Of a stretch of DNA of 64,000 nucleotides, positions 17,433-25,937 are shown piece by piece (position 1 is the stretch's first letter; every line of letters begins with the position of its first letter). A program made the translations under genes and the position numbers. The notes under the pieces are model-generated. The model saw only the letters and a program-made list of their open reading frames with translations. It searched no databases and was not told where the DNA came from. Source of the DNA: Xanthomonas sp. 3793 (GTDB lineage Bacteria > Pseudomonadota > Gammaproteobacteria > Xanthomonadales > Xanthomonadaceae). The stretch is from assembly GCF_024806835.1 (NCBI RefSeq), contig NZ_JANTYU010000006.1, positions 124,001 through 188,000 on the forward strand, given 5' to 3'.

Positions 17433-18962
17433 TTACCTGCTCGGTTCGACCGGTGCCGATTTGTCTGCAGGCGCGGCTGGCTTGGCCGGTTCGGCAGGGG
17501 TCTGCTTGTCCGCAGGCGCGGCCGGCTTGGCTGGGTCCGTTGGCTTGGCCTTGTCGGTCGCCGCCGGGCGCGCTGCTGTCGGCTTGGGCTCGGCGGCTGC
17601 CTTGGTGGCCGCCTTGGCCTTCTGTGCGGCCTGGGCTTTTGCCTTGAGCGCGGTTTGCGCCTTGGCGGCTGAGCCGGGCTGCTTGAGTTCGGACAGGGCT
17701 GCGGCGATCGGGCCATCGCCCGGCAGCACGTCGCCGGCGCTGTAGCCCTCCTCGCCTTCGTCGTCGCCACGCAGGTGGCCCGGCAAGGTGGCTTCGCTGT
17801 AGTCGGTCAGGCTGGCCGGCACGTCGGCGTCGCCCGGCTGCGGTTCGGGCGCGAGTTGCACCTCAGGCACGATGCCGCTGGCCTGGATCGACTTGCCGCT
17901 GGGCGTGTAATAGCGCGCGGTGGTGAGCTTGACCGAGTCGCCGTTATCCAGCGGCAACACGGTCTGCACCGAGCCCTTGCCGAAGGTGCGGCTGCCGATG
18001 ATGCGCGCGCGCTGGTTGTCGCGCAGCGCGCCGGCCAGTACTTCCGAAGCGCTGGCCGAGCCGGCGTCCACCAGCACCACCACCGGTGCGCCGCCGAGCA
18101 GGTCGCCCGGGGTGGCATCGAACTTGGCGTCGCTGATCGAGATGCGCCCGCGGGTGCTGACGATGTTGCCCTTGTCCAGCAGGTCGTCGGCCACCTGCAC
18201 CGCCGACGTCAGCAGCCCGCCCGGGTTGCTGCGCAGGTCCAGCACCAGGCCGCGCAACTTGCCGCCGGCCTGCAGCTGCTTGAGGTTCTTCTGGAAGTCG
18301 GCGCCGGTGTCGGCCTGGAAGGTGCTGATGCGGATGTAGCCATAGCCCGGCTCCAGCAACTTGCTGCGCACGCTGGCCACCCGGATGGTCTGGCGCTGCA
18401 GGGTCACATCGAAGGGCTTGGGCGCCTTGTCGCGCACGATGGTCAAGGTGACCTTGCTGCCGGATTCCCCGCGCAGCGGTTCCATCGCCTTGCTGGCATC
18501 GATCGGCTTGCCGTCGATGGCCACGATCACATCGCCTGCGCGAATGCCGGCGCGCGCCGCCGGCGTGTCGTCGATCGGCGCGATCACCTTGAGCGTGTTG
18601 TCCTGTTGCTGCAGCAGCTCCACGCCGATGCCGTCGTAGGCGCCGGTGGCCTGTTCGTCGAAGGCTTCGGCATCTTCCTTGTCGAAATAGGTGCTGTGCG
18701 GGTCCAGGTCCGAGAGCAGGCCGCGCACGGCCGCGTGCATCAGTTTCTTGTCTTCGACCGGGTCGACGTAGGCCTGCTTGACTGCGTTGTACACCGCCAC
18801 GAAGCGGCGGATTTCGTCCAGCGGTACCTTGGAGACGGCGGCTTCGTTGGCTTCCGGATCGTCCGCAGTGGCCTGGGCGGCGGCGGGACTGGCTTTCTGC
18901 GCCCAACCGGGTGAGGCGAACAACGCCAGCGACAGGGCAACGGACAGAACGGCTACGCGCAT
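17433..18962 (-). CDS. ctpA: S41 family C-terminal processing peptidase
   Basis: 509-aa periplasmic serine protease. The signal peptide (MRVAVLSVALSLALFASPGWA) is followed by an N-terminal helical part, a PDZ domain (GIGVELLQQQDNTLKVIAPIDDTPAARAGI) and the S41 catalytic domain. Ser304 lies in GSASASE and Lys329 in SRTFGKGSVQ; the 25-residue spacing matches the Ser/Lys dyad of the family. A long Ala/Lys/Pro-rich tail of about 100 residues after residue 405 is unusual in length and probably unstructured. Family members process envelope proteins and murein hydrolases. It follows the EnvC-like gene on the same strand, a recurrent neighbourhood in proteobacteria. The start at 18962 gives the signal peptide directly and has GGAG upstream. 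Confidence 0.93.
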   Translation of the reverse strand: MRVAVLSVALSLALFASPGWAQKASPAAAQATADDPEANEAAVSKVPLDEIRRFVAVYNAVKQAYVDPVEDKKLMHAAVRGLLSDLDPHSTYFDKEDAEAFDEQATGAYDGIGVELLQQQDNTLKVIAPIDDTPAARAGIRAGDVIVAIDGKPIDASKAMEPLRGESGSKVTLTIVRDKAPKPFDVTLQRQTIRVASVRSKLLEPGYGYIRISTFQADTGADFQKNLKQLQAGGKLRGLVLDLRSNPGGLLTSAVQVADDLLDKGNIVSTRGRISISDAKFDATPGDLLGGAPVVVLVDAGSASASEVLAGALRDNQRARIIGSRTFGKGSVQTVLPLDNGDSVKLTTARYYTPSGKSIQASGIVPEVQLAPEPQPGDADVPASLTDYSEATLPGHLRGDDEGEEGYSAGDVLPGDGPIAAALSELKQPGSAAKAQTALKAKAQAAQKAKAATKAAAEPKPTAARPAATDKAKPTDPAKPAAPADKQTPAEPAKPAAPADKSAPVEPSR

Positions 18963-19462
18963 GAAGCACTCCGGCAAAGAGACAAGACGCCCCGCACGAC
19001 GGAGCTGACCGGATTATGCGCGAAGCAGCGGTAAATCCGCGTTGAATTGCACGCCGGCTGCAGAGGCAGGTCGGTGGCGGCCAGCTGGCAGCCGACTTGA
19101 AAGGTGAACATGCGGCGCCCTGGCGCCGGCAGGCATCTGCCATTGGCGTGTGGCCAGCGCCATGGCGTCTGACTCCGCATCCGCGCGTCAGCGACCGACC
19201 GCGGTGTACGCACGCTCCGCGATGTCTGCGAACACCATGGCGCTGCCGGATCACCGGGATCGGTCGGCCTGTCGCAGCGGCCAGACAGGCCGCATCCGCG
19301 CAATACCGCTGCCACGCACTGGCCGGCAAAGCCTGGTCGATGCAATGACCAGGCGCTGGGCCAGAACCAATCCACGCTGATCAACCACTTCGGCAACGCT
19401 CTGCAGCACGTTTGCGCTCGGTGCGATGCGCAGCGTCTGCACGTGCGCACCACACGCCACCG
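18963..19462. other. Non-coding stretch between envC-like and ctpA genes
   Basis: 500 bp between two minus-strand genes. No gene was recognised. Its length suggests ctpA has its own promoter instead of reading through from the EnvC-like gene. Confidence 0.5.
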
Positions 19463-20707
19463 TCAACGCCGCTGCAACCAGCTCGATGGGTCGACGGGCT
19501 GCCCATTGCGCCGCAACTCGAAGTACAGCGCCGGCACGCCCTGCCCGCCCGAGCTGCCGACCTTGGCCACTGCCTCGCCGCGTTTGATCGCCGCGCCGGC
19601 ATCGCGCAGCAAGGTGTCGTTGTGCGCGTACAGGCTCATGTAGCCGTTGCCGTGGTCCACGATCAGGATCATGCCGTAGCCGGTCATCCAGTCGGAGAAC
19701 ACCACCGTGCCGTCGGCCACCGCAGTGACCGTGCTGCCCTTGGGCGCGCCGATCAAGACGCCCTTGCTGGTGTGGCCATCGGGCAAGGTGGCATTGAAGC
19801 GTGCCAGCAGATTGCCCGACACCGGCCAGCTGAGCCCACCGACCTTGGGTGCAGGTGCGCTGGCGATGACCTTGGGCGGGGTTTTGCCGGGGCGCTCCGG
19901 GCGATCGGTCTTGCCGCGTTTGGCCTGCGCCGCGGCCTCGGCGGCGGCGCGCTTTGCGGCCGCGCGGCGTTCGGCTTCGGCCTTGGCCGCGGCCGCACGC
20001 AGATTGGCGAGCAGTTGCTCCAGCGACTTGGCATCCTGGCCCAGCGCCTTTTCGCGCTCGGCGCGTTGTTTGTAGCGATCGTCCAGCTGCGCCACGGTGG
20101 CCGCCTGCTGCGAACGGTCCTTCTGCAAGGTGGCGGCCTGCGCCTTCTGCTGCGCGCGCGCGGCATCCAGCGCCTGGCGCCGGGTGGCGATGTCCTGTTC
20201 CACCTTGGCCAGGGCATCCAGTTGCGTGGTCAGCGCATGGATCCGCTGCGCGCGTGCGTTCTGCACATAGCGGTGATCGGCGAGCATGCGGTTGGCATCG
20301 CCGACCGTGTCCTGCGACAGCAACACCTTCAACGGTGCGTTGCGGCCCACCTGGTCGGCGGCGCGCAGCAATGCGGCCAGCTGCGTGCGCTGGTTCTGCA
20401 GGCCGCGCTGCAATTGCGCACGGTCCTGCTGGAGCGTGGACAGATGGTGTTCCTGTGCGCGCATCGCCGCTTCGGTTTCGCTCAGGGCACGCGCGGTCTT
20501 GGCGACCTTTTCGTCGGCCTGGCGCAGTTGCTGGGCCGCGGTGCCGCGCTTGCCTTCCAGCTCGCGCCGGTCGGCGCTGATGGTCTTGAGCTCATCGCGC
20601 AGCTGCTGCAGCTTGCGCTCGGTCTCGCGCTGGTTCTGCGCGCCCGCGCCGACGCTGCCGAGCAGCATGCAGGCCAGCACGCTCGCAGCCAGCCACCTGC
20701 GTCCCAC
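19463..20707 (-). CDS. envC: EnvC-like murein hydrolase activator (degenerate M23 domain)
   Basis: About 414-aa periplasmic protein with signal peptide (GRRWLAASVLACMLLGSVGAGA), a long coiled coil (about residues 30-260) and a C-terminal LytM/M23 domain. The catalytic metal ligands look lost: the usual HxxxD element reads HTSKGVLIG, and the HLHFE element reads ALYFELRRNG. This is the pattern of EnvC/NlpD proteins, which activate amidases at the division site instead of cutting murein. The GTG at 20707 was chosen because it starts the signal peptide and leaves a divergent promoter gap; an ATG at 20860 would overlap the start of the neighbouring plus-strand gene. Confidence 0.85.
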   Translation of the reverse strand: MGRRWLAASVLACMLLGSVGAGAQNQRETERKLQQLRDELKTISADRRELEGKRGTAAQQLRQADEKVAKTARALSETEAAMRAQEHHLSTLQQDRAQLQRGLQNQRTQLAALLRAADQVGRNAPLKVLLSQDTVGDANRMLADHRYVQNARAQRIHALTTQLDALAKVEQDIATRRQALDAARAQQKAQAATLQKDRSQQAATVAQLDDRYKQRAEREKALGQDAKSLEQLLANLRAAAAKAEAERRAAAKRAAAEAAAQAKRGKTDRPERPGKTPPKVIASAPAPKVGGLSWPVSGNLLARFNATLPDGHTSKGVLIGAPKGSTVTAVADGTVVFSDWMTGYGMILIVDHGNGYMSLYAHNDTLLRDAGAAIKRGEAVAKVGSSGGQGVPALYFELRRNGQPVDPSSWLQRR

Positions 20708-20858
20708 GCCGGTGGCGGAGACGAGCGGCGGACGCGACAGCGGTGCGGGCGAAGGGGCCAACGAACGATCCAGTGACTTCAGGCAGGTGCGCGATTGTAG
20801 CCAAGCATGGTGTGATCGCCGCCACGCCCAAGACAGCCGCCACCGCGCGAGGTTCAGC

Positions 20859-21515
20859 ATGAAGCCCCAGTCTCTCCTCCTGGCATTGTCCCTGGCCTGC
20901 TCGACCGCCTGGGCCGATGATGACATCAGCAAGGTCAACGGCCGCATCAGCGCCGAGGCCGGCAAGACCTACGGCGGCCTGGAAACGGTCAACGGCTCCA
21001 TCGAGATCGGCGCCGGTGCGCAGACCAAGGATGTGGAAACGGTCAACGGTGGCATCAAGATCGGCGATGGCGCCCGCACCGGCGATGTGTCCACGGTCAA
21101 CGGCGCGATTTCCCTGGGCCAGAAGGTCATCGTGTCCGGTGGGCTGGAAACGGTCAACGGCAGCGTGCTGGTGGAGCGCGGCAGCCAGGTCAGCGGCGGC
21201 GTGGAAACGGTCAACGGCAGTATCGGGCTGGTCGGAACCGACCTCGGCAAGGGCATCGAGACGGTCAATGGCGACATCACCGTTGGGGTGGGCTCGCATG
21301 TGCGCGGCGGCATCGAGGTGACCAAGCCGAACTTCGGCTTTTCCTTCAAGCCCTCGCGCAAACCCCGCGTGGTGATCGGCCCCAAGGCAGTGGTCGATGG
21401 CCCGCTCCACTTCGAGCGTGAGGTGGATCTGTATGTGCATCGCACCGCCAAGGTCGGCGCGGTCACCGGTGCCACCGCACGTAGCTTCGATTCGGACGTG
21501 GCACCCAAGGACTGA
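20859..21515 (+). CDS. Secreted beta-solenoid-like protein with ETVNG repeats
   Basis: 218-aa protein with a signal peptide (MKPQSLLLALSLACSTAWA) followed by seven imperfect repeats of 18-19 residues, each starting with (E/S)TVNG or a variant and containing alternating hydrophobic residues and glycines (for example ETVNGSIEIGAGAQTKDV). Such spacing suggests a right-handed beta-helix or bactofilin-like solenoid. The DNA repeats a near-identical GAAACGGTCAACGG word. A C-terminal segment (about residues 150-218) is non-repetitive and basic. I recognise no named family; periplasmic or surface location is inferred from the signal peptide. It is divergent from the EnvC-like gene. Confidence 0.8.
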   Translation: MKPQSLLLALSLACSTAWADDDISKVNGRISAEAGKTYGGLETVNGSIEIGAGAQTKDVETVNGGIKIGDGARTGDVSTVNGAISLGQKVIVSGGLETVNGSVLVERGSQVSGGVETVNGSIGLVGTDLGKGIETVNGDITVGVGSHVRGGIEVTKPNFGFSFKPSRKPRVVIGPKAVVDGPLHFEREVDLYVHRTAKVGAVTGATARSFDSDVAPKD

Positions 21516-21570
21516 CGCGCTCACCACACGCACGTTCTAAGATCGGAACTCCGTCGCACGAGGAGTTCCG

Positions 21571-23397
21571 ATGCCCCGCAAGATCCTGTTGTGCCTGGCC
21601 GCGACCCTGGCCCTGGCCGGTTGCAAACGCGAATCGGCCGACACGCCGTCCGCACCGGCCGAGCAGACGCCGGCCGATGCCACGCCCAGCGCACCGGTCA
21701 GCCGGCACGCGTTCTCGCCCGAGCTGACCGGCGGCGACTTTGCCGAACTGGTCAAGACGCTGGCCTCGGACGACTTCGAAGGACGCGGACCGGGCACGCC
21801 TGGCGAAGAAAAGACCGTGACCTATATCCGCGACCAGATGCAGCGCATCGGGCTGCAGCCGGGCAATGGCGACAGCTGGTTCCAGGACGTGCCGATGGTG
21901 GAAACCACCGCCGATGCGGCCACCGCGCCCAGCCTGCGCAGCGGCGAGCAGACCCGCACCCTCGCCTTCGGCACCGACATCGTGGTGGGCACGCGCACCG
22001 GCCAGGCCGAGGTCAAGCTGGACAACAGCGAGCTGGTCTTCGTGGGCTATGGCGTGGATGCGCCCGAGCAGCAGTGGAACGATTACGCCGGCCAGGACTG
22101 GAAAGGCAAGACGGTGGTGATGTTCGTCAACGACCCCGGCTTCCATACCAACGATGCCAAGTTGTTCGACGGCAAGCGCATGACCTACTACGGGCGCTGG
22201 ACCTACAAGTTCGAAGAGGCCGCGCGCAAGGGCGCAGCGGCAGCATTGATCGTGCACGACACACTCGGCGCCAGCTACGGCTGGGATGTGGTCAAGAACT
22301 CCTGGTCCGGCCCGCAATACGATCTGCCGGCCAAGGACGACCCCGATCCGCGCCTGCCGGTGCAGGGCTGGATCAGCGCCGACACCGCCAAGCAGCTGTT
22401 CGCCAATGCCGGGCTGGATCTGGCCCAGGCCTACAAGGACGCCAGCAAGCGCGGCTTCAAGCCGGTGCCGTTGAAGGCCAGCTGGTCGGTGGACCTGAAG
22501 AGCAGCATTGCCGAGAAGACCTCGCGCAACGTGGTCGGCGTGCTGCCAGGCAGCAGCCATGCCGACGAGGCGGTGCTGTACATGGCGCACTGGGATCACC
22601 TGGGCAAGCATCCGGGCGAGAGTGGCGACAACATCTACAACGGCGCGGTGGACAACGCCACCGGCGTGGCCGGCATCCTCGAAATCGCCGATGCGTTCGC
22701 GCATCAGGACCCCAAGCCGGCCCGCTCGGTGGTGTTCGTGGCGGTGACGCTGGAAGAATCCGGCCTGCTCGGCTCCAAGTATTACGTGGCCAACCCGAGC
22801 TTTCCGCTGGACAAGATCGCGGCGGTGATCAACCTGGATGCGATGTCGGTGGCCGGGCGCGCACGCGATGTGACCGTGGTGGGCATGGGCAGTTCGGAGC
22901 TGGAAGACATCCTCAAGCCGATCGCCGCGATGCAGGGCCGTACCCTGCATGCCGAAGCCACGCCGCAGAGCGGCTCGTATTTCCGCTCGGATCATTTCAA
23001 CTTCGCCAAGGCCGGTGTGCCGGCGCTGTATGCCGATGGCGGCGAAGACCTGCGCGAGGGCGGTACTGCTGCCGGGCGTGCGGCAGCCGAGGACTACGGG
23101 CGCCATCGCTACCACGCCCCCGGCGATGAGTACGATGCGGCCACATGGAAACTCGACGGCACCATCGAAGACCTGCAGGCGGTGTACGGCGTGGGCAAGG
23201 AAGTCGCCGCCGGCGACCGCTGGCCGAACTGGTACCCCGGCAACCCGTTCAAGGCTGCACGCGACCGTATGCTGGCCGGCAAGCCGGGCACCGGCGCGGC
23301 GGCAGCGCAGCCGGGCGCAGCCGAGAACGCTCCGAACAATGCCAAGCCGAACAAGGCCAAGGATGCGGACGCAAACAACGCCGCGCCTGCGCGGTGA
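21571..23397 (+). CDS. M28 family zinc peptidase, lipoprotein
   Basis: 608-aa envelope aminopeptidase of family M28. MPRKILLCLAATLALAGC is a lipoprotein signal with Cys18. A protease-associated domain (AARKGAAAALIVHDTLGASYGW) sits before or within the catalytic part. Metal and catalytic residues are visible in AHWDHLG, YNGAVDNATGVAG, LEESGLLGSKYY, NLDAMS and SDHFNFAKAGVPA. The C-terminal 45 residues are Ala/Asn/Lys-rich low complexity. AGGAG precedes the ATG by 6 nt. It lies 55 nt after the ETVNG gene on the same strand, so the two may be co-transcribed. A role in peptide scavenging is inferred. Confidence 0.92.
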   Translation: MPRKILLCLAATLALAGCKRESADTPSAPAEQTPADATPSAPVSRHAFSPELTGGDFAELVKTLASDDFEGRGPGTPGEEKTVTYIRDQMQRIGLQPGNGDSWFQDVPMVETTADAATAPSLRSGEQTRTLAFGTDIVVGTRTGQAEVKLDNSELVFVGYGVDAPEQQWNDYAGQDWKGKTVVMFVNDPGFHTNDAKLFDGKRMTYYGRWTYKFEEAARKGAAAALIVHDTLGASYGWDVVKNSWSGPQYDLPAKDDPDPRLPVQGWISADTAKQLFANAGLDLAQAYKDASKRGFKPVPLKASWSVDLKSSIAEKTSRNVVGVLPGSSHADEAVLYMAHWDHLGKHPGESGDNIYNGAVDNATGVAGILEIADAFAHQDPKPARSVVFVAVTLEESGLLGSKYYVANPSFPLDKIAAVINLDAMSVAGRARDVTVVGMGSSELEDILKPIAAMQGRTLHAEATPQSGSYFRSDHFNFAKAGVPALYADGGEDLREGGTAAGRAAAEDYGRHRYHAPGDEYDAATWKLDGTIEDLQAVYGVGKEVAAGDRWPNWYPGNPFKAARDRMLAGKPGTGAAAAQPGAAENAPNNAKPNKAKDADANNAAPAR

Positions 23398-23477
23398 GGC
23401 GCTTGCCGCTGCGGCGGCGGGCAATGCAGATCGCGCCGCTGTGCGAGCGGTCGCAGCCTAGGCGACTGCCTGCATGA

Positions 23478-23510
23478 CAAAGGGCCTCCGATTGGAGGCC
23501 CTTTGCTTTT
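23478..23510 (+). terminator. Rho-independent terminator of the M28 peptidase gene
   Basis: A perfect 12-bp stem (23478-23489 with 23494-23505), GATT loop and CTTTT tail, 80 nt after the peptidase stop. Confidence 0.9.
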
Positions 23511-23666
23511 CATCCATGCTTCAGGCGGAACGGTAGCGGGCTGGCTGAAACACTCGCGGCATCGCCGGGATCCAGATCAGGGTCGGTACGGGCCGCAACC
23601 GCTGTTCGGCGCGCCGCTCAACCAGCGCGTTGCCCTAGCCGCCCGAAGACGCGCGCCCTCAGGCAC

Positions 23667-24110
23667 TCAATCGTTGTCGACACTGACCACGTGCCCATCG
23701 TCGGGATCCACGTGCAGCTCGACCTTTTGCCCGTTGCGCTTTGCATCGGCCTTCCACAGGCCATCCTTGAACTTGAGATCGTGCACGTCCGCGTAACCGC
23801 CGGTGGACAATGCCGCACGGACGTCGGCTTCGCTCAGCCGCGAGGTGGTCTGGTCGCCATAGACGCGGCCAGTCACCGGATCGATGTGGACATCCACATC
23901 CTTGCCATCGCCGCTGCGGGCATCGGCGGTCCACACGCCGTGCTCGAACTTGACGTCGTGCACCTTGGTGTAGCCCTTGGCGGTCAACATGCTGGTCACC
24001 TCATTGGAGGTGAGGGCCTTGGCCGGCTTGGCGGCGTCCTGCGCGAACGCGCCCTGCGAAACAAGCGTCAATGCGCCGATCAGCGCGGTGGTCATCATGC
24101 GACGTGCCAT
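23667..24110 (-). CDS. PepSY domain-containing periplasmic protein
   Basis: 147-aa protein with a signal peptide (MARRMMTTALIGALTLVSQGAFA) and two PepSY-like repeats: LTSNEVTSMLTAKGYTKVHD with following VDVHIDPVTGRVYG, and LSEADVRAALSTGGYADVHD with following VELHVDPDDGHVVS. PepSY domains are linked to protease inhibition or sensing in the envelope. The ATG at 24110 has AGGAG 8 nt upstream, better than an ATG 30 nt further away. It faces the M28 peptidase gene; a functional link is speculation. Confidence 0.87.
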   Translation of the reverse strand: MARRMMTTALIGALTLVSQGAFAQDAAKPAKALTSNEVTSMLTAKGYTKVHDVKFEHGVWTADARSGDGKDVDVHIDPVTGRVYGDQTTSRLSEADVRAALSTGGYADVHDLKFKDGLWKADAKRNGQKVELHVDPDDGHVVSVDND

Positions 24111-24291
24111 GGGTAGGCTCCTGCTGTGAAGTGCCGCCATGCTGGCTGCCTCGGGATCGTAGCCGGGTGAAAACAGGGACGATTCGGTCAGGGAAATTCA
24201 GTTAACTGAAACGTGGTGTCGCCCTTCATCGCTTCTGCACTGCGGATTTACATTTCAATTCCAGCAAGTCGGCACTGCCCGCAGCCCAACG

Positions 24292-24314
24292 AAAAAGCCG
24301 CCTTGCGGCGGCTT
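24292..24314 (-). terminator. Rho-independent terminator of the first GH5 gene
   Basis: A perfect 8-bp stem (24295-24302 with 24307-24314), TTGC/GCAA loop, then a T-run on the minus strand. It lies 20 nt after the stop of the cellulase at 24334. Confidence 0.9.
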
Positions 24315-24333
24315 GTCATCTCGTGGCGCATGT

Positions 24334-25440
24334 TCAGCGCTTGGTGCGTGCCGTGGAGGCAGGTAGACGTGCGGCGGTGGTGCCGGGTGCATGGGTTGCG
24401 CGTGCGGCCTGCGGCGAGAGGATGGTCATCTGCGGTTTGTCGGTGCCGTCCTTGTTCGGATGCACGTTGTAGGCGTAGGACAGGTTCCACCACGAACCGG
24501 CCGCCCACCACGTCCAACCCAACCACACGTCTGCATTGCTCTCCATGTAGCCGAGCATGCCCTGCAGCGCTTCGTTGCAGACCTGATTATTGGCGGTACC
24601 GAACTCGGCCAGAAAACCGCGCTTGCCATTGGTGCGCAGCCATTCGGTGAAATTGCGCAAACGCTCGGCGCCAACAGTGGAACTGACGCAGACGCTGCTG
24701 GTGCCGCTGGAATCGGCGTCCAGGTATTGATGCACTTCGAACGCGTAACGGTTGAGCGGGTCGTAGATGGACGCCAGCGCAACGGCGTTGGAATAGCCAT
24801 CGCTGGTGGGCGAGTACCAGCTGTGCGCCCCGGTCCACGAGGCGCCCGGTACCAGGATCAGATTATTGGCACCGGTTCTGCGAATTGCATCGATGGCGGC
24901 TTGCGCGGCACCAGCCCATTGGCTGGAGGAAATATTATTGGGTTCGTTCATCAACCCGAAGATCACCGCATTATCGCCATTGAATGCCAATGCGAGACGG
25001 CGCCACAGGTCGCTAAAGGTGGCCACCGGCACTTCCGGCCCGCCAATCTTGTAACCGTAGTACTTGGCGTAATTGTGGATATCGATCACCAGATACATGC
25101 CTGCAGCCTTGGCACGCGCCACTGCCTGCTGCACCAGCGCCAGCTGCGCCGGATCCAGCTCGCCGCGCGCGCTGGGCTGCAGACGTTCCCACAAAATGGG
25201 CAAGCGGATCGTATTCATTCCGACCCCGGCGAAATACGTGTAATCGCTGGCCGAGGCGTACATGTAATCCTTGTTGAGCACGCCGGGTTTTTTGGAGGAT
25301 GCGAATTCTGCACCGGATAAATTGACGCCGGCGTAAGTCAGCGCGCGTGTTTGCGCATGCGCCGACGACAATCCGGCCAGCAACATGAAACACAGGGCGC
25401 ACAGGGAAAGATGGCGTAGTGAGAAGGACGGACGTGACAT
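24334..25440 (-). CDS. Secreted GH5 endoglucanase (copy A)
   Basis: 368-aa glycoside hydrolase family 5 cellulase that cuts internal beta-1,4 bonds in cellulose; secreted, probably by the type II system. The signal peptide ends at LAGLSSAHAQ. Catalytic residues are Glu166 in FGLMNEPNN (acid/base) and Glu279 in FLAEFGTANN (nucleophile). IRLPILWERLQP and VIDIHNYAKYYG are typical GH5 segments. After the barrel there is only a short Pro/Ala/Arg-rich tail and no carbohydrate-binding module. CAGGAG precedes the ATG. It is one of three tandem paralogues; copy A has its own terminator and about 500 bp upstream, so it is probably transcribed alone. Confidence 0.95.
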   Translation of the reverse strand: MSRPSFSLRHLSLCALCFMLLAGLSSAHAQTRALTYAGVNLSGAEFASSKKPGVLNKDYMYASASDYTYFAGVGMNTIRLPILWERLQPSARGELDPAQLALVQQAVARAKAAGMYLVIDIHNYAKYYGYKIGGPEVPVATFSDLWRRLALAFNGDNAVIFGLMNEPNNISSSQWAGAAQAAIDAIRRTGANNLILVPGASWTGAHSWYSPTSDGYSNAVALASIYDPLNRYAFEVHQYLDADSSGTSSVCVSSTVGAERLRNFTEWLRTNGKRGFLAEFGTANNQVCNEALQGMLGYMESNADVWLGWTWWAAGSWWNLSYAYNVHPNKDGTDKPQMTILSPQAARATHAPGTTAARLPASTARTKR

Positions 25441-25937
25441 GAAGCAACTCCTGACGGGGAAGATGCGTCGCCGCCCCGATGGCGTGCGATCGGCGCAAGT
25501 TGCGCTGCATCTGTGTGTTGCAATGCATCACGTGTGCCAAAGCGCGGTATCCCAGCGATTTAGCCGAAAAGTGCGAACCAATGCGCACTTAATAAGGAAG
25601 CGCGCGTTTATGCGTGCATACCGGTTATCAATAAACTGTTGGGTTTACCGGATACGTACCGGTATGTGCCGAGATACCGGCGTTATTGAGCGATGCGTCA
25701 TTTGCGTGGCGCCATCGCAGTGGCGCAGCCATGACGCATCGCAATCAATGCGGTGCCGTCGCTGGGAGGGCACCGCTGAACAGGGCAATTCACCTAGTGG
25801 CGATGCGCCTGCAAGACGCTGCGGCCTGCGGCCGGAACCGGCGTGTAGCACCTCTACACGCCGGTTCCCGAGTGCCGGCAACGGCCTGGCAGCCTCTCAC
25901 CAGGTTTTCCTGATCGCTCCAGGCGAGCTTGGGTGAA
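25441..25937. promoter_or_regulatory. Upstream region of GH5 copy A with repeated TACCGG words and inverted repeat
   Basis: 497-bp non-coding stretch. An inverted repeat AAGTGCG-N8-CGCACTT lies at 25569-25590. Four TACCGG words fall within 62 bp (25619, 25646, 25657, 25675), two of them extended into CATACCGGT and ACCGGTATG that face each other. Because transcription of copy A starts toward lower coordinates, these sites sit 130-240 bp upstream of its ATG and could be operators. I see no credible gene here. Regulatory function is inference. Confidence 0.4.
25834..25868 (-). other. Perfect 15-bp stem-loop 3' of GH5 copy B
   Basis: Stem 25834-25848 pairs with 25854-25868 without mismatch around a 5-nt loop. 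It lies 70 nt beyond the stop of copy B and has no T-tract on either side, so it may protect the transcript end or act in factor-dependent termination. Confidence 0.55.

Noticed and set aside
25513-25532. Possible Clp/CRP site TGTGT...TCACG upstream of cellulase A
   Set aside because: The half-sites are separated by 9 nt instead of the usual 6 and each has a mismatch, so it does not fit the Clp consensus.
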